From: CAZOEL01 sp964578835 | GTDB lineage: Bacteria; Desulfobacterota; Syntrophobacteria; Syntrophobacterales; Syntrophobacteraceae | Assembly (NCBI GenBank): GCA_964578835.1 | Contig: CAZOEL010000011.1 | Location: forward strand, 37,966 to 101,965 | Reading direction: 5' to 3' | DNA length: 64,000 bases | Shown: piece by piece, positions 9,064 to 17,928 of the stretch | Layout of the letters: every line of letters begins with the position of its first letter | Numbering within the stretch: position 1 is the stretch's first letter | The notes under the pieces: generated by a model | Told to the model about the DNA's origin: nothing | The model's database searches: none | The model's input: the letters and a program-made list of their open reading frames with translations, nothing else | Made by a program: the position numbers and the translations under genes

Positions 9064-10431
9064 CTACATGTAGCCGTAACCTACAGGGGAAGTTTCCTGT
9101 TTGTGCTCGATAACCGCGTTGACGATCAGATCGAGAAGATTCTGCGCCCCCCGGTAACCTACATGAAGTATTCTCTGCCCGCCGAAGCGATCGTGGATTG
9201 GAAATCCGACTCTTATAAGAGGAATTCCCATACGACGCGCTGTGTGATAACCCTTGCTGTGCCCGATGATGATGTCGGGCGCCAATCGTTCGACTTCTTT
9301 ATCTATTTCGTGAAAATCCATTCCTTCGTAAACAAGCGGCGGCTCGCTAAGAATATCTTCCGTCACCTGCGCGATAGCCGCCTCGAACCGACCGCTCTTA
9401 CCCCCGGAGGCGCACAAGACGGGCATGATTCCTATTTCTGAAAGAAAGCTCGTAAGGCCCGCAACCAGATCCTCTTCGCCGTAGATGACCGCTTTTTTGC
9501 CGAAAAGGTACTTGTGCCCGTCGACATAGGCGTCGACCAATCTCCCGCGCTCGAGGAGATGCTTTTCAGGCGTCTTCTTTCCGGAAATGGTCTCTATCGC
9601 CTCAAAGAAACGATCCGTCTCCCTCAGACCTATCGGCGTTCCGATATTGTATAACGGCGTATGGAATCGTTCCTTGAGGAGCTCTCCCGCCGTCGGCTGT
9701 CCAAACAGGGTCCTGCCGAATTCTATGGCGCCTGGGGCTTTTCCCATGCCTTTGATTGCCTCTACCGACGTGCCGCCCCGGGGTATCTTTTCGTAATCTT
9801 CAAGGGCGGGCCCATCGAGCGTTTCGGATATGTCCGGCAGTATGGTCGCCTCCACTCCGAAGTCGCAGAACACTTCCTTCAGATAACGAATGTCCGCCGG
9901 AGAAACGAAGCCGGGAAGCACATTGACGCCGCCTTCGGCTCCTTCGGCGCCCGCGAGCTGATCCACCGCAGCCCGGACCGCCGCATGGAAGCCTTCCATG
10001 TGCGTTCCCGAATAGCTGGGCGTGGAAACATTGACGAGATGCGGCATCGCCTCGCCGGCGCTCTCTGCTTCTTCTCTGAGAAACGCCTTGACGATCATCG
10101 GCACGTCATCGCCTATGGTCTCGGTCAGGCAAGTCGTGGCGATTCCCACCAGGGAGGCTTCGAACTTTCTCATCACATTCTTGATCCCCTGCTTCAGGTT
10201 GGCTTCGCCTCCGTAGATGGCGTGCTTTTCCCCGAGCGAAGAGGATGCGATATCCATGGGCTCGCGGAAGTGGCTGATGATGTAGCGCCTCATGTAAGTT
10301 GCGCAACCCTGCGAGCCGTGCAGGAATGGAACGGCGCCTTCTATCCCGCGGAAGGCGAGGCATGCGCCCATGGGCTTGCAGAGCTTACAGGCGTTGGTCG
10401 TGGATATGTAGGTCGTTTTTTCGTCGCTCAT
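9064..10431 (-). CDS. nifN: Nitrogenase FeMo-cofactor scaffold subunit NifN
   Basis: NifN pairs with NifE as the scaffold on which NifB-co matures to FeMo-co. The N-terminus carries the conserved CKLCKPMGACLAFRGIEG and HGSQGCATYMRR signatures, and TTCLTETIGDD follows, all shared with the NifK family. The 455-residue length is normal, and unlike some anaerobe versions it is not fused to NifB. The start at 10431 has AAGGG nine bases upstream. It lies 77 bases after nifE in the operon. The Cys set near residues 15-18 plus the lack of a full P-cluster ligand pattern separates it from nifK. Confidence 0.94.
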   Translation of the reverse strand: MSDEKTTYISTTNACKLCKPMGACLAFRGIEGAVPFLHGSQGCATYMRRYIISHFREPMDIASSSLGEKHAIYGGEANLKQGIKNVMRKFEASLVGIATTCLTETIGDDVPMIVKAFLREEAESAGEAMPHLVNVSTPSYSGTHMEGFHAAVRAAVDQLAGAEGAEGGVNVLPGFVSPADIRYLKEVFCDFGVEATILPDISETLDGPALEDYEKIPRGGTSVEAIKGMGKAPGAIEFGRTLFGQPTAGELLKERFHTPLYNIGTPIGLRETDRFFEAIETISGKKTPEKHLLERGRLVDAYVDGHKYLFGKKAVIYGEEDLVAGLTSFLSEIGIMPVLCASGGKSGRFEAAIAQVTEDILSEPPLVYEGMDFHEIDKEVERLAPDIIIGHSKGYHTARRMGIPLIRVGFPIHDRFGGQRILHVGYRGAQNLLDLIVNAVIEHKQETSPVGYGYM

Positions 10432-10508
10432 GGTAGTAGCCCTTTGGGTGTCAGGTGTTACGTTATCGATTCCCGGCTTGTCTATCCTCCTGGGGAGAAA
10501 GCTTCTGC

Positions 10509-11879
10509 TCAGACTCCCCGCAGCATTGTCTTCGCCTTGTGGCGCGGGGCGAAGCGCCAGACGGGGCTCATGACCGAGGTATAGACCTCCTTGGCGAAGT
10601 TGAGCATGCCGATGAATCCTTCCAGCGGCTCCTTGCGCTCGTGATTGTGGTCGCAGAAGCCTACGCCGAGCTTGTATGCGATAGGGCGCTCTTTCACTCC
10701 TCCGACGAATATGTCCACGTCCTTCTCCTTGAGAAACGAGGAGAGCTCCAGGGGATTGGAATCGTCAACGATGATCGTTCCCTCGTCAGTGATTTCATGA
10801 AGCTCGCGGTAATCTTCTTCCGTTCCCGTCTGCGATCCCACCAGCACGACTTTCATCCCGAGGAGCCTGAACGCTTTGACAAGGGAAAACGCCTTGAACG
10901 CTCCGCCGACGTAAATGGCGGCTTTCTTTCCATCGAGCGCTTTTCGGTACTTCTGAAGCTGCGGGTAGAGGATAGAAAGCTCTTCGCGCACCAGTTCCTG
11001 AGTGCGCTCCATCATTCCCGGGTCCTTGTCGCTGAAGAAACGGGCAATCGAGTAGAGCGCCTCCGCCATGTCTTCGACGCCGAAATAGGAAACCCGGATG
11101 AAGGGAACCCCGTAGGATTCTTCCATCATTTTGGCGAGGTCCATGGTGGCCCCGGAGCACTGGACCACGTTCAACGCTGCGCCGTGAGCCCTCCTCAGAT
11201 CGTCCACCCGGCCGTCCCCGGTGATGTTGGCCACGGTCTCGACTCCCATCCGAGTAAAATATTCGCGAATGATCCAGAGCTCGCCCGCCAGATTGAAATC
11301 CCCGAGGATATTCACGCTCAATGGCGATATGCCGCTCACATCCCCTGTGCCGACCAGCGTGAACATAGCTTTGCATGCGGCGTTGTAGCCCGCTCTCTTG
11401 TTGCCCTTGAAGCCTTCCGACTGCACCGGGATGACCGGAATGCCGCGCTCTGCGGCGACTTTCCTGCACACGGATTCAAGATCGTCCCCAATAATGCCAA
11501 TGATGCACGTCGAGTAGACGAAGGCTGCCTTGGGAGCGTGCCGGTCGATCAGCTCGATCAGAGCCTTGTAGAGCTTTTCCTCGCCTCCGAAGATCACGTC
11601 CCTCTCCTGAAGATCCGTGGAAAAGCTCAACCGGTGGAGCTCCGGGCCCGAGGAGAGGGCGCCCCGTATATCCCATGTGTAGGCTGCGCAGCCGATGGGG
11701 CCGTGCACCAGGTGGAGAGCGTCCGCGATGGGGTAGAGCACTACGCGGGAGCCGCAGAAGACACAGGCCCGCTGGCTTATCGCGCCCGCCAGGCTGTCCT
11801 TGTTGCAGGCCATCTTGTACGGCTGCTCGCCTTTGCGGATAATCTGTTCTTCTCTTTCCTCGAATATTGGTGAGCGCAT
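10509..11879 (-). CDS. nifE: Nitrogenase FeMo-cofactor scaffold subunit NifE
   Basis: NifE is the alpha-like subunit of the NifEN scaffold. Signatures include CVFCGSRVVLYPIADALHLVHGPIGCAAY near the N-terminus (cluster-ligating Cys residues), a STCIIGIIGDD motif, and a C-terminal H-N-H stretch in place of the FeMo-co-binding His region of NifD. I placed the start at ATG 11879, which has GGAG seven bases upstream; a TTG two codons earlier is also in frame. The product is 456 residues. It follows the ferredoxin gene by 40 bases. Confidence 0.94.
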   Translation of the reverse strand: MRSPIFEEREEQIIRKGEQPYKMACNKDSLAGAISQRACVFCGSRVVLYPIADALHLVHGPIGCAAYTWDIRGALSSGPELHRLSFSTDLQERDVIFGGEEKLYKALIELIDRHAPKAAFVYSTCIIGIIGDDLESVCRKVAAERGIPVIPVQSEGFKGNKRAGYNAACKAMFTLVGTGDVSGISPLSVNILGDFNLAGELWIIREYFTRMGVETVANITGDGRVDDLRRAHGAALNVVQCSGATMDLAKMMEESYGVPFIRVSYFGVEDMAEALYSIARFFSDKDPGMMERTQELVREELSILYPQLQKYRKALDGKKAAIYVGGAFKAFSLVKAFRLLGMKVVLVGSQTGTEEDYRELHEITDEGTIIVDDSNPLELSSFLKEKDVDIFVGGVKERPIAYKLGVGFCDHNHERKEPLEGFIGMLNFAKEVYTSVMSPVWRFAPRHKAKTMLRGV

Positions 11880-11919
11880 TGTCAAACTCCGATCCTTGCA
11901 GTGCGTTTTCTTCTTTCGA

Positions 11920-12222
11920 TCAGCTCAATAAATGCTCTTCCGCGGGCTTCCCGTCCTCGAGAGCATCCAGGATTTCATCGACAACGTCCTGGCTCGTTAC
12001 GCCCTTGTACCAGTAGCCTTGAGGGTAGACCACCATGACCGGACCTTCCTCACAAAGCTTGAGACACCCGGTTGTGGAAACCATCGCGTTGAGCTCCCGG
12101 TCCGCAAGCTCCTCTTCGAGATAGGGGATGAGCGACATGGAGTCTTTTTTTATGCATTTTCCTTTGGCTTCCGTGCCTCTGAAGCTCGCGCATACGAATA
12201 TGTGGTAATCAGGTTTTTGCAT
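11920..12222 (-). CDS. Thioredoxin-like [2Fe-2S] ferredoxin
   Basis: This 100-residue protein has the four-cysteine layout of thioredoxin-fold [2Fe-2S] ferredoxins: Cys at about residues 11, 23, 54 and 58, with the TTGCLKLCEEGP motif around the last two. Relatives are known from Clostridium pasteurianum and from nif clusters, where they interact with the MoFe protein. Its position between nifK and nifE suggests a role in electron transfer or cluster maturation for nitrogenase; that part is inference. AAGGAG precedes the ATG by nine bases. Confidence 0.88.
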   Translation of the reverse strand: MQKPDYHIFVCASFRGTEAKGKCIKKDSMSLIPYLEEELADRELNAMVSTTGCLKLCEEGPVMVVYPQGYWYKGVTSQDVVDEILDALEDGKPAEEHLLS

Positions 12223-12333
12223 CTGGGTATTCTCCTTGGATAGGGTTTGTTTCGTTCATTCAAAATCAAGTTGGGCTTGTCCATTCATGCGCACAAGCAA
12301 CGCCATTTAATGCAGAGAACATCCAACCCCGTC

Positions 12334-12423
12334 ATTCCGGCGAAAGCCGGAATCCAGTTGAGCGGTGAAGGCAGTAGAGTCCGGTTGCGCGTTGAGTTTC
12401 TGCATTCCGGCTTTCGCCGGAAT
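12334..12423. repeat. Pair of opposed palindromic hairpin repeats inside the nif operon
   Basis: Two 20-base hairpins with the same 8-base stem (ATTCCGGC/GCCGGAAT) and a GAAA or TTTC loop lie at 12334-12353 and 12404-12423 in opposite orientation. They form a larger inverted repeat in the 249-base gap between nifK and the ferredoxin gene. The sequence is of the GTCATTCCGGCGAAAGCCGG extragenic palindrome type that is scattered through many proteobacterial genomes. In RNA it could modulate readthrough or protect the upstream nifHDK message. Confidence 0.8.
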
Positions 12424-12471
12424 GACGATGTTGATGTTGAAGCGCCTCTGCTCGAACGCTCGTCAGCTTTC

Positions 12472-13848
12472 CTACATCACGAGCTCGAAGGATTCCTCCG
12501 GGGCGTCTCTATCTTTGCGATCGAGAAGGGCGTCGAGGATCTTCTCGAGAAGCCGTATGCCCCCCCGGTAACCCACGGTTGGGAAGTAGCTGTGGCCTAC
12601 TCTGTCCAGGATTGGGAAGCCGAACCTTACGAACGGAATGTCTTCATCCCTTGCTATGTATTTGAGATAGGTGTTCCCGATCATGAGATCCACCGGATCG
12701 TTCCTTATCCACTGATGGAACAGGAACATGTCGCCCGCGTTGCGCACATTGACCGGATGAGGAACGGAAGCAGTGATCTCCTTGATCCGTTTTTCGAACT
12801 TCTTGCCGGGTGTGCCGGTTACGATGTGGATCGGCCACATATCGATCGACACCAGGAATTCGGTCAAGGAGATGAGCTGATCCGGGTCTCCAACAAGCCC
12901 GACCTTCTTCCCGTAAAAGTACTGGTGCATATCGGTGATGATGTCCACAAGGCAGCCGCGCTCGTTGGTGATCGAATCGGGAACGGTCACTCCCCCGATC
13001 TTTCTCAGCGTGTCGACGAAGGCGTCGGTTGCATTGAGGCCGATCGGCAGATCGAGCTCCATACACGGAACTTTGCATTTGGTGTCGAGAGCGCGAGCCG
13101 CAGGTCCTGAGGCCAGGGGGCCGAGAGCAATCGTGCCGACGCTGTCTCCGATGCTCCTCAATTCCTCTATCGTGACTCCGCCCTTCGGGAACATCTCGAA
13201 TCTTCCCGTCTGCGGGCCGTTGAGGACATTGGAAGTATCCGGAAAGACGATGGCTCGTACGCCGAGCTTTTCTGCGATCCGTTTGATCTCCTGCATGTCC
13301 GAGGGCTCGACGTAGCCGGGGATGATGTTGATCCGGTTTTCCTTCTTTCCGTTGGACTCGGCAAAGTAATCGACCATGGCTTTGGTCATGTTGGCGAAGC
13401 CCGTGACATGAGATCCCACATAGCTCGGGGTGTTCGCATGGATTACCAGCTTTCCGGGAGGTATCCTCCCCTCATCATTCGCCTTGGAGATGATCTGAGG
13501 GATGTCGTCCCCAATGGTCTCCGAAAGGCAGGTGGTATGGACCGCGATGACATCCGGCTCATAGATGGTGAAAATATTGTTGATCGCCTGGATCAGGTTC
13601 GCCTGTCCTCCAAAGACCGAGGAGCCTTCCGTAAAGGAGCTGGTGCCGGCCATCACGGGCTCTTTGTAGTGCCTTGTGAGCGTGCTCCTGTGATAGGCGC
13701 AGCAGCCCTGTGACCCATGGCTGTGTGGAAGGCAGCCGTGTATGCCCAGCGATGCGTACATGGCCCCGATGGGCTGGCAGGTCTTTGCCGGGTTGACGGT
13801 CAAGGCTTTTCTTTCAACGACTTCATCCGGTGTATGTCTTAGCAGCAT
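12472..13848 (-). CDS. nifK: Nitrogenase MoFe protein beta subunit NifK
   Basis: Beta subunit of dinitrogenase, sharing the P-cluster with NifD. The P-cluster cysteines are visible in NPAKTCQPIGAM, HGSQGCCAYHR and HTTCLSETIGDD. I chose ATG 13848, which has AAAGGA eight bases upstream and gives the short 458-residue NifK typical of anaerobes. The reading frame stays open to 13941, but the extra 31 residues look non-coding. The gap to nifD is about 100 bases. The 3' side carries the palindromic repeats. Confidence 0.96.
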   Translation of the reverse strand: MLLRHTPDEVVERKALTVNPAKTCQPIGAMYASLGIHGCLPHSHGSQGCCAYHRSTLTRHYKEPVMAGTSSFTEGSSVFGGQANLIQAINNIFTIYEPDVIAVHTTCLSETIGDDIPQIISKANDEGRIPPGKLVIHANTPSYVGSHVTGFANMTKAMVDYFAESNGKKENRINIIPGYVEPSDMQEIKRIAEKLGVRAIVFPDTSNVLNGPQTGRFEMFPKGGVTIEELRSIGDSVGTIALGPLASGPAARALDTKCKVPCMELDLPIGLNATDAFVDTLRKIGGVTVPDSITNERGCLVDIITDMHQYFYGKKVGLVGDPDQLISLTEFLVSIDMWPIHIVTGTPGKKFEKRIKEITASVPHPVNVRNAGDMFLFHQWIRNDPVDLMIGNTYLKYIARDEDIPFVRFGFPILDRVGHSYFPTVGYRGGIRLLEKILDALLDRKDRDAPEESFELVM

Positions 13849-13950
13849 GACTGTTTTTCCTTTGTAAAGTGAGGAGCCGCTCAGGCGTTTCGAGGCGGCG
13901 AGCCGCGCGTCAGTCTCCTTTCCGCGGCTCGCAGCTCCCACGCGTCTGGA

Positions 13951-15606
13951 CTATTCCCATACATACTTTGCCGTGAGCTCGGGGCTTTTCTGCCAGGGCG
14001 CCTTGATGTACTTCCACACTTTGCTGTTCACCATACGGTCAATTTCTCTATAAAAGTTGATGGCTCCCTTGAATCCCGCATACGGACCGCCCGAATCGTA
14101 GCTGTGCAGCTGCTTCATGGGGACTCCGGCCTTCTGGATCGCATATTTTTCCTTGATGCCGGCGCAGAAGATGTCCGGCTTGTAGATCTCGATCAGCTTT
14201 TCCGTTTCGTACTGGCTGATGTCGTCGAGGATGAGCCTCCCGTCTTCCATGGTCGGCATCATGCCTTCATAGTCGCTGAACGAGAACCCTTCCGCTTCGA
14301 GCCGGGCGATATCCTCTTCGCTCTTTCTCGGCCGGTACCTGTTCGGATCCGCCGTGACATCCAGCTCTTCAATGTTTCTGCTGTCCGCATCGACTTTGAT
14401 TGTGGGAAGCACTTTCCTTCCCTCGTAGTCGTCGCGGTGAGCGAACTCATAGCCTGCCGCGATCGTCTTCATGCCGATCTCTCTAAAAAGATCCTGGTAG
14501 TGATGCGCTCTCGAGCCGCCGACAAACAGCATCGCCTTCTTTCCTTCGCAGCGCGCCCTCACTTCGTCCCGGACCGCCCTCACCGCGGGCATCTCTTTTT
14601 CTATGAGCGCCTCCACCCGGTCTATGAGCGCCTGGTCTCCGAAATACTGGGCCATCTTTCTCAAGGACTTGGCGGTCGATTCGGCGCTGATGAAGTTGAC
14701 CTTGATCCAGGGGATGCCGAACTTCTTTTCCATCATCTCCGCCACGTAGTTGATCGAGCGGTGGCACATGATGAGGTTCAGGTCCGCCGTGTGCGAGTTG
14801 GCGAAGTAGTCGTAGCTCGAATTGCCGCTAAAGGTCGAAATCATCGTGAACCCGGCTTCATCGAACAAACGCTCGATCTCGAAGGCGTCGCCGCCGATGT
14901 TGTATTCGCCGAGCATGTTGATCTTGAAGTCGCCTTCCTTGATCGTGTCATCGAGCCCCACCACATGGGTGAAGATGCCGTTGTTCGCAATATGGTGGCC
15001 GGCCGACTGGCTGACCCCCTTGTAGCCTTCGCAGCTGAAGGCGAAGATGTTGATCCCGAGCTTTTCCTTCATTTCACGCGCCACCGAGTGCACATCGTCG
15101 CCGATCAGGCCCACGGGACAGGTGGAGAAAATGGCTATGGCCTTCGGCTTGAAGATGTTGTAGGCCTCCTCGATAGCCAGTTTGAGCTTCTTTTCGCCGC
15201 CGAAGATGATCTGCTCGTCCTGCATATCCGTTGAGAAGCAATAGGTCATGAAGTTGTCATCTTCCGGACCGTTCGGCCTGGTCTGATTCCTCCTCGTAAG
15301 CCAGCTGTAGAACCCGCATCCGATGGGGCCGTGAGTGATGTTGATGATGTCCCGGGTCGGTCCCAGCACAACGCCTTTACAACCCGCGTAGCTGCATCCC
15401 CTCTGGGTTATGATGCCGGGAATGGTCTTGACGTTGGACTGGATTTCCGGGACCTCGTCGTCTCCCTTTATCTTGTTTATGATGATCGCTTTCGCTCTTT
15501 TACGCGCAACTTTCGTGGGATATTTGGAAACAAGCTCCTGTTTTACCTCATCGGGGCTTATCTCCTCCATCGGTCTGCATGCGCTGTCTTCATTGATGCT
15601 CGACAT
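13951..15606 (-). CDS. nifD: Nitrogenase MoFe protein alpha subunit NifD
   Basis: Alpha subunit of dinitrogenase carrying FeMo-co. P-cluster Cys residues appear in GCSYAGCKG, GPIGCGFYSW and STCPVGLIGDD. The FeMo-co ligands are the Cys in LIMCHRSINYV and the His in QLHSYDSGGPYAGF. The protein is 551 residues, longer than the Azotobacter type, and has an internal insertion of about 50 residues (around residues 380-430), as in Clostridium and other group II/III nitrogenases. ATG 15606 has GGGAG seven bases upstream; an in-frame ATG at 15630 would overlap nifI2. Confidence 0.97.
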   Translation of the reverse strand: MSSINEDSACRPMEEISPDEVKQELVSKYPTKVARKRAKAIIINKIKGDDEVPEIQSNVKTIPGIITQRGCSYAGCKGVVLGPTRDIINITHGPIGCGFYSWLTRRNQTRPNGPEDDNFMTYCFSTDMQDEQIIFGGEKKLKLAIEEAYNIFKPKAIAIFSTCPVGLIGDDVHSVAREMKEKLGINIFAFSCEGYKGVSQSAGHHIANNGIFTHVVGLDDTIKEGDFKINMLGEYNIGGDAFEIERLFDEAGFTMISTFSGNSSYDYFANSHTADLNLIMCHRSINYVAEMMEKKFGIPWIKVNFISAESTAKSLRKMAQYFGDQALIDRVEALIEKEMPAVRAVRDEVRARCEGKKAMLFVGGSRAHHYQDLFREIGMKTIAAGYEFAHRDDYEGRKVLPTIKVDADSRNIEELDVTADPNRYRPRKSEEDIARLEAEGFSFSDYEGMMPTMEDGRLILDDISQYETEKLIEIYKPDIFCAGIKEKYAIQKAGVPMKQLHSYDSGGPYAGFKGAINFYREIDRMVNSKVWKYIKAPWQKSPELTAKYVWE

Positions 15607-15619
15607 TGGGGCTCTCCCT

Positions 15620-16000
15620 TTAGATTTCATCCAGAACTCTATCGCCGCTCTCGCCGGTCCTCACCATGATGGAATCCGAGACGGGCAAAACGAATATCTT
15701 TCCGTCGCCTGATTTGCCCGTCCGGTTGATTTCCATGATCGTGCGCACCACTTTCGGAACGAGCTTGTCCGGAACGACGATGTGGAGGATTCTTTTCGGT
15801 ATCAACCGCTGGCTCGGGCCGAGCTGGGCTACGGCTTCCTCGAATCCTTTTTCCGCGCCCTCCAGAAGAGAGAGGTCGACAAGGCCCTTTCCTCTTCCCA
15901 GACAATCCCTGGCGGTGATGGAGGATATGCCGGCCTCCGACAGCGCCTTCTTCGTCTTGTTCATCATGTTGATGCGGACTATGGCCATCACTTCTTTCAT
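15620..16000 (-). CDS. nifI2: Nitrogenase-associated PII regulator NifI2
   Basis: A 126-residue PII-superfamily protein with the typical GDGKIFVLPVSDS C-terminal region. In methanogens and several anaerobic bacteria NifI1 and NifI2 together bind dinitrogenase and switch off its activity after ammonium is added, with 2-oxoglutarate relieving the block. Its start overlaps the stop of nifI1 by four bases (ATGA), so the two are coupled. The location between nifH and nifD is diagnostic for this type. Confidence 0.93.
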   Translation of the reverse strand: MKEVMAIVRINMMNKTKKALSEAGISSITARDCLGRGKGLVDLSLLEGAEKGFEEAVAQLGPSQRLIPKRILHIVVPDKLVPKVVRTIMEINRTGKSGDGKIFVLPVSDSIMVRTGESGDRVLDEI

Positions 16001-16353
16001 ATTTTCACCTCTTCGGTTTTCCCGCCCGGCAGCTCTTTGATGCCCGAGCTGATGGTGTAGACTTCATCGACCGCGGAGACGAAGATCTTGCCGTCGCCAA
16101 AGGCGCCCTTGTCGCCGGTCCTTGCCGCCTTGATGATGGTCTTCACGACAAAGTCCTTGTCCGGGTTGTTCACGACGGTGATGAGCAGCTCCTTGGGAAT
16201 CTCGTCGTAAGTGATTTCGCCGACCTTTATGCCGCGTTGCTTGCCGCGCCCCACAACCGACATCTTGGTTACAGCCGGAAACCCGGCTTCCATAAGGGCT
16301 GCCAGCACATTGTCTGCTTTCTCGGGACGAATGATGGATCTGATCATTATCAT
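15997..16353 (-). CDS. nifI1: Nitrogenase-associated PII regulator NifI1
   Basis: A 118-residue PII-like protein beginning MIMIRSIIRPEK, with the conserved GRGKQRGIKVG T-loop region and GDGKIFVSAVDE near the C-terminus. It is the first of the pair of post-translational nitrogenase regulators. AGAGGA precedes ATG 16353. It sits 55 bases after nifH. Compared with housekeeping GlnB, the T-loop lacks the usual uridylylated-Tyr context, as is normal for NifI1. Confidence 0.93.
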   Translation of the reverse strand: MIMIRSIIRPEKADNVLAALMEAGFPAVTKMSVVGRGKQRGIKVGEITYDEIPKELLITVVNNPDKDFVVKTIIKAARTGDKGAFGDGKIFVSAVDEVYTISSGIKELPGGKTEEVKI

Positions 16354-16408
16354 GGGTAATTCCTCTCCTTATGTTGTCTTCCGTTGCAGAAACGAGAGCC
16401 GGCCCGCT

Positions 16409-17233
16409 CTAGTTGGCGATTCCATGCTCGATGAGGAGCTTCTCCAGTTCGTCCGTGTGCATGGGTTTCGGGACCACGTGCATCGTGTTTTCTTCAATCT
16501 TCTTTGCCAGCGTCCTGTATTCATCGGCCTGTGAGTGCGCAGGGTCGAACTCGATAACCGTCTTTCTGTTTATCTCGGCCCTCTGCACCATGTTGTCGCG
16601 CGGCACGAAGTGGATCATCTGGGTTCCGAGCTTCTTTGCAAAAGCGTCGATCATGTCCATTTCGTTGTCGACTTTGCGGCTGTTGCAGATGAGCCCGCCA
16701 AGACGCACGCCGCCCGCTTCGGCAAACTTCACGATGCCCTTGCAGATGTTGTTGGCGGCATACATGGCCATCATCTCGCCGGAGACAACGATATAGATCT
16801 CCTTGGCTTTCCCTTCGCGAATCGGCATGGCGAACCCGCCGCAGACAACGTCGCCCAAGACGTCGTAGAAAGCGTAGTCGAGCTTTTCATCTTCGGCGTA
16901 GGCCCCAAGCTGTTCGAGCAGGTTGATGGAAGTGATGATCCCACGACCCGCGCACCCGACGCCTGGTTCCGGACCGCCGGATTCCACGCAAACAACGCCT
17001 TTGAAACCGGTCTTCCGAATGTCTTCCAGTTCAACGTCCTCGCCTTCGAGACGCAAAGTATCCAGAACCGTATTCTGCGACAGCCCCCCAAGGAGCAGCC
17101 GGGTAGAATCCGCCTTAGGGTCGCAACCGACGACCATGACTCGCCTTCCCATCTCCACCAGGCCGGCAACCGTATTCTGAGTGGTAGTGGATTTTCCGAT
17201 TCCGCCTTTTCCATAAATCGCTATTTTTCTCAT
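16409..17233 (-). CDS. nifH: Nitrogenase iron protein NifH
   Basis: Dinitrogenase reductase, 274 residues. The Walker A motif GKGGIGKST is at residues 9-17, the two [4Fe-4S]-ligating Cys lie in GVGCAGRG and DVLGDVVCGGF, and the Arg in CAGRGIITSI is the site ADP-ribosylated by DraT in organisms that have it. AGGAGG sits five bases before ATG 17233. It is the first gene of the operon, directly behind a sigma-54 promoter. The sequence is of the anaerobe type and lacks the long C-terminal extension of Azotobacter NifH. Confidence 0.98.
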   Translation of the reverse strand: MRKIAIYGKGGIGKSTTTQNTVAGLVEMGRRVMVVGCDPKADSTRLLLGGLSQNTVLDTLRLEGEDVELEDIRKTGFKGVVCVESGGPEPGVGCAGRGIITSINLLEQLGAYAEDEKLDYAFYDVLGDVVCGGFAMPIREGKAKEIYIVVSGEMMAMYAANNICKGIVKFAEAGGVRLGGLICNSRKVDNEMDMIDAFAKKLGTQMIHFVPRDNMVQRAEINRKTVIEFDPAHSQADEYRTLAKKIEENTMHVVPKPMHTDELEKLLIEHGIAN

Positions 17234-17272
17234 GTATTCCTCCTGTCATGTAAGTGTGTGCCTTTCCTATAG

Positions 17273-17288
17273 AGCAGGGAGCGTGCCA
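17273..17288 (-). promoter_or_regulatory. Sigma-54 (-24/-12) promoter of the nif operon
   Basis: The minus strand reads TGGCACGCTCCCTGCT from 17288 to 17273, matching the -24/-12 consensus TGGCAC-N5-TTGCT with one mismatch and exact GG-to-GC spacing. Transcription should start near 17262 and give a 29-base leader with the AGGAGG of nifH. Confidence 0.85.
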
Positions 17289-17928
17289 TGAGGAGGAACG
17301 GGCTTTGCTGTGCAATGTATGTTATTGTATTGGTTAAACTATTGCGATTAAGTTCGACTTGATGGAGGTCATCTTCGATTCCGGAAGCCTTACAATTGTG
17401 TGAACATTTTGTTTACAATTTTGTAGATTATAGAGAATAGAAGTCGAGATCCGCGCCAGACGCCGTGCGGAAGGGGAGGGCGGATGGAATGGGAAAAATT
17501 GTGAATTGGATCACACAAAAAGTGAAATTTCTACTTGACTGAGTATTTGGTTTGGATGTAGTTTGCTTTCCAATTCCCAATAAGATTTAGATATTTCCAT
17601 TTCCTCTAGTTGCAGAGGAGTCTTGCGGTTTATGCAGCTTTTTTTCACATTGACGGATGAATTCGGCTCAGCCAGGGGCGTCGGGACGTTGGTGGCGCTT
17701 TACAGAGGCGTATAAAGGCGTTTTGTGTCGTAACGGGCTCTCAGGCGAGTTGGTTTGCGCCTGAAGCTGCGGCGTATGTTCTGGTGTGCGCTTTCCTGCT
17801 CTAATATGTGCGCTTCTGAAACGATGTGGAGTGCTTGTCAGCCGAGGAATCCACAGCGCAGATTCACAGTCCTGAACTCTGTATTAAAATAGAATAGAAT
17901 TCAAAGCCGTAGTTCAGGAGAAGAAGCG
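17289..17928. other. AT-rich regulatory intergenic region upstream of nifH and the toxin-antitoxin pair
   Basis: Apart from the TGT-N10-ACA site, the notable sequence is at 17391-17425: TACAATT is repeated 23 bases apart with an ACAATTGT palindrome between, suggesting an operator. A TTGACT near 17535 could be a plus-strand -35 but has no good -10. No gene is visible between 17516 and 17928. Confidence 0.4.
17500..17515. promoter_or_regulatory. TGT-N10-ACA palindrome, candidate NifA upstream site
   Basis: The sequence TGTGA-ATTGGA-TCACA is a perfect palindromic half-site pair and also fits TGT-N10-ACA, the NifA activator site. It is about 240 bases upstream of the predicted start, further than the usual 80-150. 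It equally matches the consensus for a CRP/FNR-family regulator, so the bound protein is uncertain. Confidence 0.5.

Noticed and set aside
7680..9113. Long plus-strand frame antisense to nifB (477 codons)
   Set aside because: It lies opposite a strongly conserved gene and has no family resemblance; it is a shadow of the GC-rich coding strand. The same holds for the frames opposite nifN and nifE near 9661-11873 and opposite nifD near 14104-15234.
17500..17515. CRP-type binding site ahead of nifH as the only reading
   Set aside because: The palindrome fits CRP consensus, but its place upstream of a sigma-54 nif promoter makes NifA at least as likely; it is listed as ambiguous.
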